Of a stretch of DNA of 64,000 bases, positions 19,640-31,334 are shown piece by piece (position 1 is the first letter of the stretch; every line of letters begins with the position of its first letter). Position numbers and translations under genes: made by a program. Source of the DNA: Dermanyssus gallinae (lineage: Eukaryota > Arthropoda > Arachnida > Mesostigmata > Dermanyssidae); assembly GCA_003439945.1 (NCBI GenBank), contig QVRM01003939.1:250001-314000 (forward strand). Reading direction: 5' to 3'. Under the pieces are notes generated by a model, which had not been told where the DNA came from, made no database searches, and was given only the letters and a program-made list of their open reading frames with translations.

Positions 19640-20260
19640 TTGCTAACGCTCTCGTGGAAAGCGCACTTTGCAGGTTTCCAAACGATCTAACAACGAACCT
19701 TGGCTGTGGAAGAAGTGCAGCCGCGCATGCACCCCAATTTGTTGGCGCTACTCAGTTCGTAGAGAAACCCACTTACAGGGCTTAGAGCTTGTCGAGCCCG
19801 GTGGCGTGGTGGATTTGCGTGCGCCTTGTGACCGGAGGAGACACATAGGTGCACCGGTCCAAGCCCTACCTTTGTATTTATGAGGTCCATCTCACGAAGC
19901 AGTGCAAAAGCAGTCCCGCAGACGTTAAATGTTGGCTAAGAGTCAGTTCGAAAAAGATTTTAAAGCTTAGAGCTTCTTGAGCGTCCTGACAATGGTTGCT
20001 CGACCCACCATAACTTAGTCCGTGATTTTTCGAGTGGTAACCGTTGGATTTTGTTGTACGATGGAGCACGATGGAGCACAGGACGTCCTCTTCTAGCAAA
20101 AGGGTAAACCGAACCTTGGAGCAAATGCAGGACAAAATTCGGCAGCAACAACTCAGAATTTTTCATTTTACTTTCACCTCTTCTCCCCTCATCGGAAAGC
20201 AACTAAGCGTTTCGTGGCAAAGCAAAGCCTATGTTCCAAGGCAGTAATGGCGTCTTTACC
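19640..20260 (-). mobile_element. Mariner type II remnant interrupted by a SINE
   Basis: Flanks of the SINE match the intact-site copy near 40,880-41,000 (shared acttacag, agctctt-like and gcgtcctgacaatgg blocks). The minus-strand transposase frame is broken. Confidence 0.6.
19791..19964 (+). mobile_element. tRNA-derived SINE with an 11-bp target-site duplication
   Basis: A body of about 174 bp begins gtcgagcccggtggcgtggt. It carries a pol III B-box-like ggtccaagccc and continues into a tRNA-unrelated tail (tttgtatttatgaggtcc, cagtcccgcagacgttaaat) ending gattttaaa. It is bounded by gcttagagctt at 19,780-19,790 and 19,965-19,975. The same family occurs at about 27.6, 34.0, 47.5, 54.0 (partial) and 61.9 kb. 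It resembles the tick tRNA-derived SINE class (Ruka-like); the name is not confirmed. Confidence 0.85.
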
Positions 20261-20299
20261 AGAAACGTACCACATGTGCACACAGTACAAGTGATTCGC

Positions 20300-21280
20300 C
20301 TCTACCTGACATTAGAATTCAGTACGAAACTCTGACAAAAGCCTCGATCATTCAAGTTTGTCTCAAGCATACGTTTGCAGGGAAGGAGTATCCGCAGTTT
20401 CCATTTCACACAAAATTACTGCTGTAAAGTCCCGTACACGCGACGAGCCAAGCGTAACTGCTAGTGGCGCTGTTGTCGAGCTGGGCTTTCGTGGTTTATG
20501 ACACCAGAGATCATTCGTATTAACTCCGTATATGGTTGACTAAAGATAATCGAAGATAATGTTGTGATAACGTTCGCTATTCACTGCGGAGTGAAATAAA
20601 TAAGGTCCAATGGATCCTTAAGACAGACTAGAGGCCGCACCGGACTCTCATATAAAGCACATGTAACGGATCTTCGTGAATAACGTGGACATTTTCGGTT
20701 GTTCAGATACGACACTTGTAGTTTATTCATACTGCCATTGAAACAAAAAAAAGCTTCGTCAGAAAATATAGTTTTCTTCACAAAATCGCCACCACGGTGA
20801 ATCACTCCTTACCGAATTGGCTAAGGTTAGATGCTACAGATAGTCCTTAAGTTTAATTTTATGCGTCAACTAAATTAAATAGATGTGTCGCAAGATCTGA
20901 TCTTAAAGTACGGTTGAGGTGTACGAATGACCCACTTATTGGACACGTCTCTAAACTAATGTTTCTACTCTGTCGGTTACAGCGGCAATATTTTCCGATA
21001 AACAAGCGCTCGGTGGTCATTCACAACTTAACACATCATATACAAAATCTGTGCTGCGAAACGTTTGCACAAAGTCATGAATGGTTTTCTTACAGGGCTG
21101 GTTATCTAGACTGTAAAGTTTGCCGGCGTTCCCGCACAAAGCTTCCAATGTCATGATAAATCTTCACACTCTGTACGCGTTCCTCCGTTTAGTAAAGCAC
21201 GTTCGTCGCTCGTGCAACCTCAATTTGCTTACAACAGCAAACTACGACGAGGGAAGAGTTAAGCGCTAAACAAATTTGAA
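20300..21280 (-). mobile_element. DDE transposase remnant, spacer 2
   Basis: The minus frame at 20,805-20,581 reads KTIFSDEAFFCFNGSMNKLQ, a decayed form of the FSDEAHF/NGSVN motif. Confidence 0.7.
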
Positions 21281-21749
21281 AGATCTAACGTACATTTTGA
21301 AAGACTCCAAATATATATCTGATTAAAGATGCATCAAGAGTCAGTGCGTAACTTTTAGCATATTTTGTTGTGGATTAAGGCTGCATTTCAAGACACTATC
21401 TTTCACTTGTATTGTAAACCAGTTGCGCTATGCTAATGAGCTTTACATTTTGAAGCAACGTTTTGCTGCAGCGGATTTGTCACTATTGCAGTAATTGATA
21501 AGCATAGCTTTATACTTCTATAAAAAAAAGCGTACCCCTTACGTTTTCTGTGTAAAGTAATTTATATCTGGTATTGCTCTACAAGTTGTTTTACAAAACA
21601 GCGCCGAAACGTTGGGTTAAGGCATCCCAGAATTACCGCATGGGTTGCGACTGTGGCGCACAAGAGAAAGGGTCACCCCTTGCACTCCTTCAGCCAGTCC
21701 AGCCGCGTGGTCACGCATGCTCTACTGTCATGATCGCAGGCCGGTCTTT

Positions 21750-21755
21750 TATAAA
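21750..21755 (+). promoter_or_regulatory. TATA box, array gene 3
   Basis: TATAAA, 90 bp before the ATG. The surrounding 40 bp is identical to gene 2. Confidence 0.8.
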
Positions 21756-21839
21756 TGACGAACTGCGACCACTAGATATCATCAGCTATCTGCATTGCCT
21801 AGTAGCGTGACCCACGACGCGCACAATACTGCCGAAACA

Positions 21840-22187
21840 ATGGCTTCTGTCCTGTCCAGCACAACTTTCCTGGCTGTGGTCATTGCGGCGTGTTTTGTCA
21901 TGACGGCTATTGAATGCGGAGGCTATGGAGGAGGCTTCGGCGGAGGCTATGGCGGAGGTCACGGACACTCGACGCACTACCACGTGTCGCACGCCAAGGT
22001 TGCGAAGGTCTCGTACGTGAAGACGCCCATTGTGTCGACGCACTACGTGAAGAAGCCCGTCGTCAGCTACGTCTCACATCCCGTCAAATCGGTCTCGTAC
22101 GTGTCAAAGCCAGTTGTCTCGCTGCACTCCGTGCCGGTTGTCACGAAGACCAGCAGCTACTCGCACGGCTACGGCCATGGATGGTGA
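21840..22187 (+). CDS. Array gene 3: glycine-rich secreted cuticle/cement-like protein
   Basis: Encodes 115 residues. The leader ends FVMTAIEC and the Gly block is GGYGGGFGGGYGGGHG. The tail is identical to gene 1. The protein is the same as that of gene 6. The promoter block matches gene 2, whereas the Gly block matches genes 1 and 4-6, which suggests past exchange among copies. AATAAA lies at 22,243-22,248. Expected to be exported and assembled extracellularly; the tyrosines and histidines would allow cross-linking, an inference from composition. Confidence 0.9.
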   Translation: MASVLSSTTFLAVVIAACFVMTAIECGGYGGGFGGGYGGGHGHSTHYHVSHAKVAKVSYVKTPIVSTHYVKKPVVSYVSHPVKSVSYVSKPVVSLHSVPVVTKTSSYSHGYGHGW

Positions 22188-22242
22188 AGTCTGGCAGGAC
22201 GCGAATCGAACTAGATCGATCTCGGCTATGATACGAGCTGTA

Positions 22243-22248
22243 AATAAA
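22243..22248 (+). terminator. Polyadenylation signal, array gene 3
   Basis: AATAAA in the conserved context, 56 bp after the stop. Confidence 0.75.
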
Positions 22249-22379
22249 TCCACTTATACAAATTCTAACATGCAATTGTTATTAAATTATGATTTGTGTC
22301 TTATAATGACATGTTATATAGTAAGAAGCAAAAACATCGTGTTTCTGCGAATTTCTAATTTTCAATACAAGCATATTGA

Positions 22380-23245
22380 ACGAAATATGTCGGGTATGCA
22401 GCAGGGCGACCCATTAGGTCCACCATTGTTTTGTCTTGCCATCAAGGAGCTGATAGACTCTCTCGAGTCTCCGCTTAGTGTATGATACTTGGATGACGGC
22501 GTGTTAGCTCCTAACCCTGTAACAGTAAATGTATTTTAGAACAATTAAACGCCCACACGTTGAAGTACCTGTTTTCCTTACGTAACATATATTTACCAGA
22601 GACAGCTTGCAGACAAACCCTTCTGCCCGTAGCAAAAGGAAGCCTAGGCCTTTCAGACGCTGTCTCGGTCGCTGGTCCCGTGGTGGTCGCATCAATGTCT
22701 AGTGCCTGGCGAAGGCCGTCAAAGATATTATATTTCCCAGCTGTCGAACGGCTACGTACAGTGTAGAACGTAGACATTCCTTTATTGTCATCGGCATCAA
22801 CTCCTATTTTTCTGGGCCACCGTTTTATCCCAGCAACTGGCACTTCGATGACCTTTGATCTCACGTCGTCAGCTCACCCCACTCCCCACGCAAACATATT
22901 GTTACAACACTATGAACGTACATTCCAAGGAATGTCTCTTAACACGCACTGAAAACTGGTCCTGGTGGTTCTTAGAGTGATGCAGCTGTGACGAGAAGGT
23001 TTCACTTTTAGGTCACCATGGCTTATTCTGCACCCGCAGCTTAGGCCGTAGCACGAGACACGCTGCTCTGATGAGTACCCTGGTCTGTGCGCTAAGGTCT
23101 TCCGGCCAGCTTTACGTTCTCGAGCCTGCAGGTTTGTATGCAGACGACTCCCGTTGACCCAACGGAATTATCCTAGCAGCCCTTGAAGGTGGGAGGACAC
23201 TCATCTGGGATGCTACCGTGACTGACTCTTTAGCACCTTCAGTAG
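22380..23245 (+). mobile_element. R2-like element remnant, spacer 3, with a rearranged centre
   Basis: The first part (22,380-22,765) has MSGMQQGDPLGPPLFCLAIK and the LPVAKGSLGLSDAVSVAG thumb. The last part (about 22,925-23,245) is the CCHC/HGL region. Between them, about 22,766-22,920 is not found in the spacer 1 and 2 copies and replaces the normal middle. The left limit of the 6.4-kb tandem duplication (22,751) lies at this rearrangement. Confidence 0.7.
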
Positions 23246-23282
23246 TCAGTCACGGCACATCGGGGACCGAAAAAGTTAACAC

Positions 23283-23305
23283 ATATATAGATATATATAT
23301 ATATA
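23283..23305. repeat. (TA)n microsatellite
   Basis: Short tract; the duplicated counterpart at 29,701-29,733 is longer. Confidence 0.85.
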
Positions 23306-23391
23306 GTTGTCAAAGAAATTCGTGGAATCGCGGAAAACAAATTGTGATGTCAAAAGGAACATAGTCGCTCTTTCTGTAGAAAGGAAGTCCA

Positions 23392-23640
23392 TTGATTGAG
23401 ATTATCTTTTACTCTACCCGAGGACGGTACAGATGGTTTGACAAACCCCAAGAGAATTTGAATTTTTTTTGGAACCCATATAGAAAACAACTCAGAATTT
23501 TTACTTTTACATTCACCTCTTCTCCGCCTCACCAGAGAGCAACTAAGCGTTTGGTGGCAAAGCAAATCCTATTATCCAATGCAGTAATGACGGCTTTACC
23601 GGAAACGTACCACATGTGCACACAGGACAAGTGGCTCTTC
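23392..23640 (-). mobile_element. Mariner type II N-terminal remnant, spacer 3
   Basis: Matches the equivalent segments at 15,437-15,640 and 28,000-28,200. Here mariner I is almost wholly deleted, with only about 85 bp left after the (TA)n. Confidence 0.55.
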
Positions 23641-23649
23641 TCTACCCAA

Positions 23650-24460
23650 CATTAGAATTCAGTACAAAGCTCTGACAAAAGCCTCGTTTATTCAATTTTG
23701 TCTCAAGCATACATTTGCAGGAAGGGAGTATCCGCAGTTCCCATTTCACACAAAATTAGCTGCTGTAAAGTCCCGTACACGCGACGAGCCAAGCGTAACT
23801 TCTAGTAGAGCTGTTGTCGAACCGGGCGCTCGTGGTTCGTGGCACCAGAGATCATTCGTATGAACTTAGTATAGGTTTGACTAAAGATAATCGAGGATCA
23901 TGTTGTGATAACGTTTGTTATTTACTGCGGAGTGAAGTAAATAGGGTCCAGTGATTCCTTAGAACCAGAAACCGCACCGGACTCTCACATATAGCACATG
24001 TAACGGCTCTTCGTGAACAACGTGTGAGCTTTTGGCTGTCGAGATACGACAGTTTTCGTTGATTTGCACTGCCATTCAGACAAAAATGGGCTTCGTCAGA
24101 AAATAAACTTTCGGCTACAACGGCGATATTTTTAGATAAACAAGGGCTCTGTGGTATTTCACAAATTGACACATCATATACTGAATCTGTCCTGCGAAGC
24201 GTTTGCACAAAGTCATGGATGGTTTTTTACAAGGCTAGTTATCTAGACTGTAAAGTTCACCAGCGTTCCTGTAAAAAGCTTCCATTATAAATAAATAAAT
24301 CTTTACAACTTGCACGCGCTCCTCCGTTAAGTAACGTGAGTTCGTCTTTCGTGCAACCTGAAGTTGCTTGCAATAGCAAACTATGAAGAGGAAAGAGTTG
24401 AGCGCCGAACATTTTTGAATGATCTAACGTCCATTTTGAAAGACTATATATATCTATGTA
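23650..24460 (-). mobile_element. DDE transposase remnant, spacer 3
   Basis: The minus frame at 24,208-23,918 reads LRRTDSVYDVSICE, then ESLFSDEAHFCLNGSANQRK. It is the longest open copy of this family in the array, but catalytic regions 2 and 3 are missing. Confidence 0.75.
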
Positions 24461-24817
24461 TACGGTCAAAGGTGTATCGTAAATCATCAGTGCGTACGTT
24501 TTAGCATATACTACTGTAGATTAAGGCTGTATTTAAGACCCCATATTTCACTCGTATTGTACTTGCTTAGCTTTACACGTTTACTAAAAGAGTGTATCCT
24601 TAACATTTTCTGTCTAAAGTAATTTAGATCTAGTATTGCTCTACAATTTGATTTACAAAACAGCCCCGAAACATTGGGTTAAGGCGCCCCAGAATTATCA
24701 CACGGGTTGCGACTTTCGCGCACAAGAGAAAGGGTTACCCCTTGCACTCCTTCAGGCAGTCCAGCCCCCTTCGCGCGGTCACGCATGCTCTACTGTCATG
24801 ATCGCAGGCCGGTCTTT

Positions 24818-24823
24818 TATAAA
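24818..24823 (+). promoter_or_regulatory. TATA box, array gene 4
   Basis: TATAAA, 90 bp before the ATG, in the conserved block. Confidence 0.8.
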
Positions 24824-24907
24824 TGACGAACTACGACCACTAGATATCATCAGCTATCTGCAGTGTCTAGTAGCGTGACTCACGACGCGCACAATACTGC
24901 CAAGGCA

Positions 24908-25255
24908 ATGGCTTCTGTCCTGTCCATCACAACTTTCCTGGCTGTGGTCATTGCGGCGTGTTTTGTCATGACGGCTGTTGAATGCGGAGGCTATGGAGGA
25001 GGCTTCGGCGGAGGCTATGGCGGAGGTCACGGACACTCGACGCACTACCACGTGTCGCACGCCAAGGTTGCGAAGGTCTCGTACGTGAAGACGCCCATTG
25101 TGTCGACGCACTACGTGAAGAAGCCCGTCGTCAGCTACGTCTCACATCCCGTCAAATCGGTCTCGTACGTGTCAAAGCCAGTTGTCTCGTTGCACTCCGT
25201 GCCGGTTGTCACAAAGACCAGCAGCTACTCGCACGGCTTCGGCCATGGATGGTGA
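24908..25255 (+). CDS. Array gene 4: glycine-rich secreted cuticle/cement-like protein
   Basis: Encodes 115 residues. The leader reads MASVLSITTF (Ile where the others have Ser or Thr) and ends FVMTAVEC. The C-terminus is SHGFGHGW, with Phe instead of Tyr, the only tail change among genes 1-7. Otherwise the protein equals gene 5, its tandem-duplication partner. AATAAA lies at 25,311-25,316. A conserved upstream ATG at 24,863 would add 15 hydrophilic residues before the leader. I reject it because it would bury the signal peptide. Confidence 0.9.
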   Translation: MASVLSITTFLAVVIAACFVMTAVECGGYGGGFGGGYGGGHGHSTHYHVSHAKVAKVSYVKTPIVSTHYVKKPVVSYVSHPVKSVSYVSKPVVSLHSVPVVTKTSSYSHGFGHGW

Positions 25256-25310
25256 AGTCTGACAGACCGCGAATCGAACTAGATCGATCTCGGCTACGAT
25301 ACGAGCTGTA

Positions 25311-25316
25311 AATAAA
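25311..25316 (+). terminator. Polyadenylation signal, array gene 4
   Basis: AATAAA in the conserved context. Confidence 0.75.
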
Positions 25317-25439
25317 TCCACTTATACAAACCCTAACATGCAATTCTTATCAAATTATGATTTGTGTCTTATGTTACATAGTAAGAAGCAAAAACATCGT
25401 GTTTCTGCGTATTTCTAATTTTCAATACAAGCGTATTGA

Positions 25440-26330
25440 ACGAAATATGTCGGGTCTGCAGCAGGGCGACCCATTAGGTCCACCATTGTTTTGTCTTGTC
25501 ATCAAGGAGCTCTCGAGTCTCCGCTTAATGTATGACTCTTGGATGATGGCGTGTTAGCTGGTGAACCTGTAACAGTAAATGTATTTTAGAACAATTATAC
25601 GCCCACACGTTGAAGTCCCTGTTTTCCTTACGTAACATGAATTTACCAGAGACAGCTTGCAGGCAAACCCTTCTGCCTAGGCCTTCCAGACGCTGTCTCG
25701 GTCGCAGGTCCCGTGGTGGTCGCGTCAATGTCTAGTTCCCGATGAAGGTCGTCAAATATATAAAATTCCCTAGCTGTCGAACGGCTACGTATTGTGCTAG
25801 ATGATTACAAGGAATGTCTCTTAGCACACACCGGAACACCCCCTCCTGAGGACATGATTTTCCAGGCAAGCTAGTTGAAGAATATACAACTAGCCGATCT
25901 TTTTGATTCAGCAGAAGACGAGGTGGACAAAGCACGCCTTCGAGCAGTTTCATCTAGTGGTGCTGGTGGCTCTTAGAGGACATTGTCGTCAGGATATGCG
26001 TTGGTCTTCCCCTTGGAATCCTACTAGCCGAGAAACATGAGTGCAGCTGTGGCGAGAAGGTTTCACTTTTAGGTCACCATGGCTTAGTCTGCACCCGCAG
26101 CTTAGGCCGTAGAACGAGACACGCTGCCTCTAATTGTACCCTGGTCCGTGCTCTAAGCTCTCCTGGTCAGCTTTGCGTTCTCGAACCTGCAGGTTTGTAT
26201 GCAGACGACTCCTGTTGACGTAACGGAATAACTCTAACAGCCTTTTAGGGTGGGAGGACACTCGTCTGGAATGCTACTGTGACTGACTCTTTTGCACCTT
26301 CAGTAGTCTGTCACGGCACATCGAGTGCCG
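25440..26330 (+). mobile_element. R2-like element remnant, spacer 4
   Basis: Has the MSGLQQGDPLGPPLFCLVIK motif-B block 193 bp after the gene stop, then a thumb fragment and the CCHC/HGL-coding region (about 26,035-26,200). Internal deletions remove the palm and part of the thumb. Confidence 0.72.
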
Positions 26331-26340
26331 AAAAAGTTTA

Positions 26341-26343
<3 letters not shown>

Positions 26344-26394
<51 letters not shown>
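26344..26394. repeat. (TA)n microsatellite
   Basis: A 51-bp alternation; the duplicated counterpart at 32,764-32,781 is only 18 bp. Confidence 0.92.
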
Positions 26395-26395
<1 letters not shown>

Positions 26396-26398
<3 letters not shown>

Positions 26399-26965
26399 AA
26401 GCTATAGTTGTCAAAGAAATTCGTGCAAACGCGGAAAACGAATTGTGATGTAGAAAGGAAGTCCATTAATAGAGTACATTTTGCATCCCAGAAGCATTTT
26501 GCACTCCCGTTCTGGAGCCAAGTGGTGGATCCAGCTTTTTCGGCGGCTACGAAATCGCCTAAAAACCTGGGATTTTGTCTCAAAAACTTCAAACTGCTAC
26601 CTCAATTTGACAGGAGTGTCAGTTTTTTAAAGGGTTAGCTTGCACGGTAGCCACCTTGCTTTAATGTTTTCCATGCATAAATTCTGACGCAATATTTAAT
26701 GCACTGTATCAAAGTTTACGCCCATATCTTCCGCTATTTTGCGCACATTCAGTCGGCGCTTAGTCATCACGAATTTGTAGGCTCCCAAGCACTGTTTCCT
26801 CATCCTGTGTTTGGCCTTTCAGAATATAGCGCATATTCGGTGCCCATACTACCTCTTTTAAATGACGCAATTCATGTGGTAATGATGCTGTATGCCGGCG
26901 TATTTCTCCCTTAAATTGTATTTGTTTTGGCCTTTATTTCCGTTGTAGTTGAGCTTTTAAAAACA
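26396..26965 (-). mobile_element. Mariner type I remnant, spacer 4
   Basis: The minus strand reads NPRFLGDFVAAEKAGSTTWL and CFWDAKCTLLMDFL. The first catalytic Asp region is decayed (VAAEK where active mariners have VTxDE). Confidence 0.72.
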
Positions 26966-27459
26966 ATTTAATCACAGTGCGACGCTCGTTCTGCTCCACT
27001 GTCACTGGAAGGCCTGGCATGTTGCAGTGTCCCGACCTGCTACAAACGCAGTTCAAAACCAATCCATATTATACGGATTTTGTTTACTTCCGAAGAACGG
27101 CTCTCTCCGGCGCTCTAGTCAGCATGAGTATTTTGAAATTGTAGATGCTACGAACGTTTTGATTCTTCTAGTATTTAGAGGTAAAAGGTGCGCTCAATTC
27201 TGTCCCCAGCAAGCTTAGGATCTGCTGGCCCACATTTTGTAGTTCAAATTGTCACGCAGCAGTCCAGCAGCCTATTAGGGTACCTCTTCACTGTATCGTG
27301 AAGACACTGTCGTAGAAATCTGTGCCGATCGCTTGGTTCCGTCTTAGGCGTTTAAAGTTAGCTCTGATGTTCCACCAACGACGCAACACGCTCTTATTTG
27401 GGTGGACGTTTTCCATGGGTTGACTCTGGGAACTGCCTTCGCGATCGGGCCAGAATTTG

Positions 27460-28200
27460 ATCTTTGTCTGCTAACGCTCTCGTGGAAGGCGCATTTTGCA
27501 GGTTACCAAACGATCCAATAACGAAACTTGACTGTGGAAGAAGTGCAGCCGCGCATGCGCTCCCGTTTGTTAGTGCCACTCAGTTTATAAGGAACCCACT
27601 TACAGAGCTTAGCGCTTGTCGAGCCCGGTGGCGTAGTGCATTCGCGTGCGCCTCGCGACCCAAGGAGACAAATAGGTGCACGGGTTCAGGCACCACCTTT
27701 GTCCGTCTGAGGTCCTTCTTACGAAGCAATGCGAAAGCAGTCCCGTGGACGTTAAATGTTGGCTGAGAGTCAGTCCGAAGAAGATTTTAGAGCTTCTTGA
27801 GCCTCCTGACAATGGTTGCTTGACCAACCATAATTTCGTCCGTGATTTTTCGAGTGGTAACCGTTGGATTTTGTTGTACGATGAAGCACAGGACGTCCTC
27901 TTCCAGGGAAAAGAGTAAGCCGAGCCATGGTGCACCGTGCAGGATAAAATCTCAAGACAGAACTTGGCAAGCAATTTGTCGGCAGATCAATTTATTGATT
28001 GAGATTATCTTTTACTTTACCCGAAGACGGTAGAGATGGTTTGACAAACCCCAAGAGAATTTGAATCTTTTTCGGAACCCGTACAGCAACAACTTAGAAC
28101 TTTCAATTTTACTTTCACCTCTTCTCCCCTCATCGGAAGACAACTAAGCGTTTGGTGGCAAAGCAAATCCTATTATCCAGTGCAGTAATAGCCGCCTTAC
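27460..28200 (-). mobile_element. Mariner type II remnant with a SINE, spacer 4
   Basis: Same composite as 19,640-20,260, with the SINE inside. Confidence 0.6.
27612..27790 (+). mobile_element. tRNA-derived SINE, spacer 4 copy
   Basis: Begins cttgtcgagcccggtggcgt, has B-box-like ggttcaggcacc and ends gattttagagc. The right target duplication is reduced to agagctt. It is at the same insertion site as the spacer 2 copy, so it was inherited by unit duplication. Confidence 0.8.
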
Positions 28201-28219
28201 CAGAAACGTACTACATGTG

Positions 28220-28995
28220 CATACAGTACAAGTGACTTTCCTCTACCTGACATTAGAATTCAGTACGAAACTCTGACAAATGCCTCGTTCATTCAAGTTT
28301 GTCTCAAGCATACGTTTGCAGGGAAGGAGTATCCACAGTTTTCATTTCACACAAAATTTACTGCTGTAAAGTCCCGTACACGCAACGAGCCAAGCGTAAC
28401 TGCTTGTTGTCGAGCCGGGCGTTCGTGCTTTATGGCACCAGAGATCATTCGTACGAACTTAGTTTAGGTTTGGCTAAAGATAATTGAGGATCATGCTGCA
28501 AGACATGTTGCGATGTTTGCTATTCACTGCGGAGTGAAATAAATAGGGTCCAATAATTCCTTAAGACTAGAGGCCGCACCGGACTTTTACATATGGTACA
28601 TGCAACGGCTCTTCGTGGATAACGTGGGAGCTTTCGGTTGTCCAGATACGACAGTTTTAGTTGGTTCACACTGCCATTTAGACAAAAAAGGGCCTCGTCA
28701 GAAACTATAGTTTACTTTACAAACTTGGCCCCACGGTGTATCATCCCTTACCTAGTTGGCAAAGTTTAGCCGCTACAGAAGGTCCTTTGGCTTTATTTCA
28801 TGCGTCAGCTGAATTACATAAGTATATCGCTAGATCTAACCTCAATATACGATTGAGGTGTACGAATGACCCACTTTTTGAACACGTCTCTAAACTTATG
28901 TTTCTACACTGTCGGCTACAGCGGCAATATTTTCCGATAATCCAGCGCTCGGTGGTCATTCGCAAGTCAACAAATCATATACTGAATCATATACT
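28220..28995 (-). mobile_element. DDE transposase remnant, spacer 4 (frame lost)
   Basis: Nucleotide similarity to the other copies (ctattcactgcggagtgaaa, gataacgtgggagctttcgg) without an open frame. Confidence 0.6.
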
Positions 28996-29154
28996 GTAGA
29001 TTAAGACTGTATTTTAGTACACTATCTTTCACTCGTATTGTAAACCAGTTCCGCTACGCTAATGAGCTTTACATTTTTAAGCAAAGTTCTGCTGTAGCGG
29101 ATTCGTCACTATTGCAGTAATTGATAAGCATAGCTTTATACTTTTATAAAAAGA

Positions 29155-29695
29155 GCTACGTACAGTGTCGAACGTAGACATTCCTTTATTGTCATCGGCA
29201 TCAACTCCTATTTTTCTGGGCCACCGTTTTATCCCAGCCTTCTGCATCTTGCAACTGGCACTTCGATGACCTTTGATCTCACGTCGTCAGCTCACCCCAC
29301 TCCCCACGCAAACATATTGTTACAACACTATGAACGTACATTCCAAGGAATGTCTCTTAACACGCACTGAAAACTGGTCCTGGTGGTTCTTAGAGTGATG
29401 CAGCTGTGACGAGAAGGTTTCACTTTTAGGTCACCATGGCCTATTCTGCACCCGCAGCTTAGGCCGTAGCACGAGACACGCTGCTCTGATGAGTACCCTG
29501 GTCTGTGCGCTAAGGTCTTCCGGCCAGCTTTACGTTCTCGAGCCTGCAGGTTTGTATGCAGACGACTCCCGTTGACCCAACGGAATTATCCTAGCAGCCC
29601 TTGAAGGTGGGAGGACACTCATCTGGGATGCTACCGTGACTGACTCTTTAGCACCTTCAGTAGTCAGTCACGGCACATCGGGGACCGAAAAAGTT
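29155..29695 (+). mobile_element. R2-like element remnant, duplicated partial copy
   Basis: Counterpart of 22,751-23,270. It contains a 13-bp insertion (ttctgcatcttgc) absent from the unit A copy. Confidence 0.75.
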
Positions 29696-29696
29696 A

Positions 29697-29700
<4 letters not shown>

Positions 29701-29733
<33 letters not shown>
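29701..29733. repeat. (TA)n microsatellite
   Basis: Expanded relative to 23,283-23,305 in unit A. Confidence 0.9.
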
Positions 29734-29736
<3 letters not shown>

Positions 29737-30064
29737 GTCAAAGAAATTCGTGGAATCGCGAAAAACAAATTGTGATGTCAAAAGGAACATAGTCGCTCTT
29801 TCTGTAGAAAGGAAGTCCATTGATTGAGATTATCTTTTACTCTACCAGAGGACGGTACAGATGGTTTGACAAACCCTAAGAGAATTTGAATTTTTTTTGA
29901 ACCCATATAGAAAACAACTCAGAATTTTCACTTTTACATTCACCTCTTCTCCGCCTCACCAGAGAGCAACTAAGCGTTTGGTGGCAAAGCAAATCCTATT
30001 ATCCAATGCAGTAATGACGGCTTTACCGGAAACGTACCACATGTGCACACAGGACAAGTGGCTC

Positions 30065-30890
30065 TTCTCTACCTAACATTAGAATTCAGTACAAAGCTCT
30101 GACAAAAGCCTCGTATATTCAATTTTGTCTCAAGCATACATTTGCAGGAAGGGAGTATCCGCAGTTCCCATTTCACACAAAATTAGCTGCTGTAAAGTCC
30201 CGTACACGCGACGAGCCAAGCGTAACTTCTAGTAGAGCTGTTGTCGAACCGGGCGCTCGTGGTTCGTGGCACCAGAGATCATTTGTATGAACTTAGTATA
30301 GGTTTGACTAAAGATAATCGAGGATCATGTTGTGATAACGTTTGTTATTTACTGCGGAGTGAAGTAAATAGGGTCCAATGATTCCTTAGAACCAGAAACC
30401 GCACCGGACTCTCACATATAGCACATGTAACGGCTCTTCGTGAGCAACGTGTGAGCTTTTGGCTGTCGAGATACGACAGTTTTCGTTGATTTGCACTGCC
30501 ATTCAGACAAAAATGGGCTTCGTCAGAAAATAAACTTTCGGCTACAACGGCGATATTTTTAGATAAACAAGGGCTCTGTGGTATTTCACAAATTGACACA
30601 TCATATACTGAATCTGTCCTGCGAAGCGTTTGCACAAAGTCATGGATGGTTTTTTACAAGGCTAGTTATCTAGACTGTAAAGTTCACCAGCGTTCCTGTA
30701 AAAAGCTTCCATTATAAATAAATAAATCTTTACAACTTGCACGCGCTCCTCCGTTAAGTAACGTGAGTTCGTCTTTCGTACAACCTGAAGTTGCTTGCAA
30801 TAGCAAACTATGAAGAGGAAAGAGTTGAGCGCCGAACATTTTTGAATGATCTAACGTCCATTTTGAAAGACTATATATATCTATGTATAC
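30065..30890 (-). mobile_element. DDE transposase remnant, unit B
   Basis: The frame at 30,635-30,345 is identical in protein to that at 24,208-23,918. Confidence 0.75.
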
Positions 30891-31244
30891 GGTCAAAGGT
30901 GTATCGTAAATCATCAGTGCGTACGTTTTAGCATATACTACTGTAGATTAAGGCTGTATTTAAGACCCCATATTTCACTCGTATTGTACTTGCTTAGCTT
31001 TACACGTTTACTAAAAGAGTGTATCCTTAACATTTTCTGTCTAAAGTAATTTAGATCTAGTATTGCTCTACAATTTGATTTACAAAACAGCCCCGAAACA
31101 TTGGGTTAAGGCGCCCCAGAATTATCACACGGGTTGCGACTTTCGCGCACAAGAGAAAGGGTTACCCCTTGCACTCCTTCAGGCAGTCCAGCCCCCTTCG
31201 CGCGGTCACGCATGCTCTACTGTCATGATCGCAGGCCGGTCTTT

Positions 31245-31250
31245 TATAAA
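31245..31250 (+). promoter_or_regulatory. TATA box, array gene 5
   Basis: TATAAA, 90 bp before the ATG. Confidence 0.8.
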
Positions 31251-31334
31251 TGACGAACTATGACCACTAGATATCATCAGCTATCTGCAGTGTCTAGTAG
31301 CGTGACCCACGACGCGCACAATACTGCCAAGGCA

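Larger units (their letters stand above)
22751..29154. repeat. Tandem duplication unit A (about 6.4 kb, contains gene 4)
   Basis: Sequence from gctacgtacagtg (22,751) onward is repeated almost base for base from 29,155. Long identical stretches recur at an offset of 6404-6427 before the genes and 6388 after them. The differences are the length of the (TA)n tract, small indels and scattered substitutions. Confidence 0.9.
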
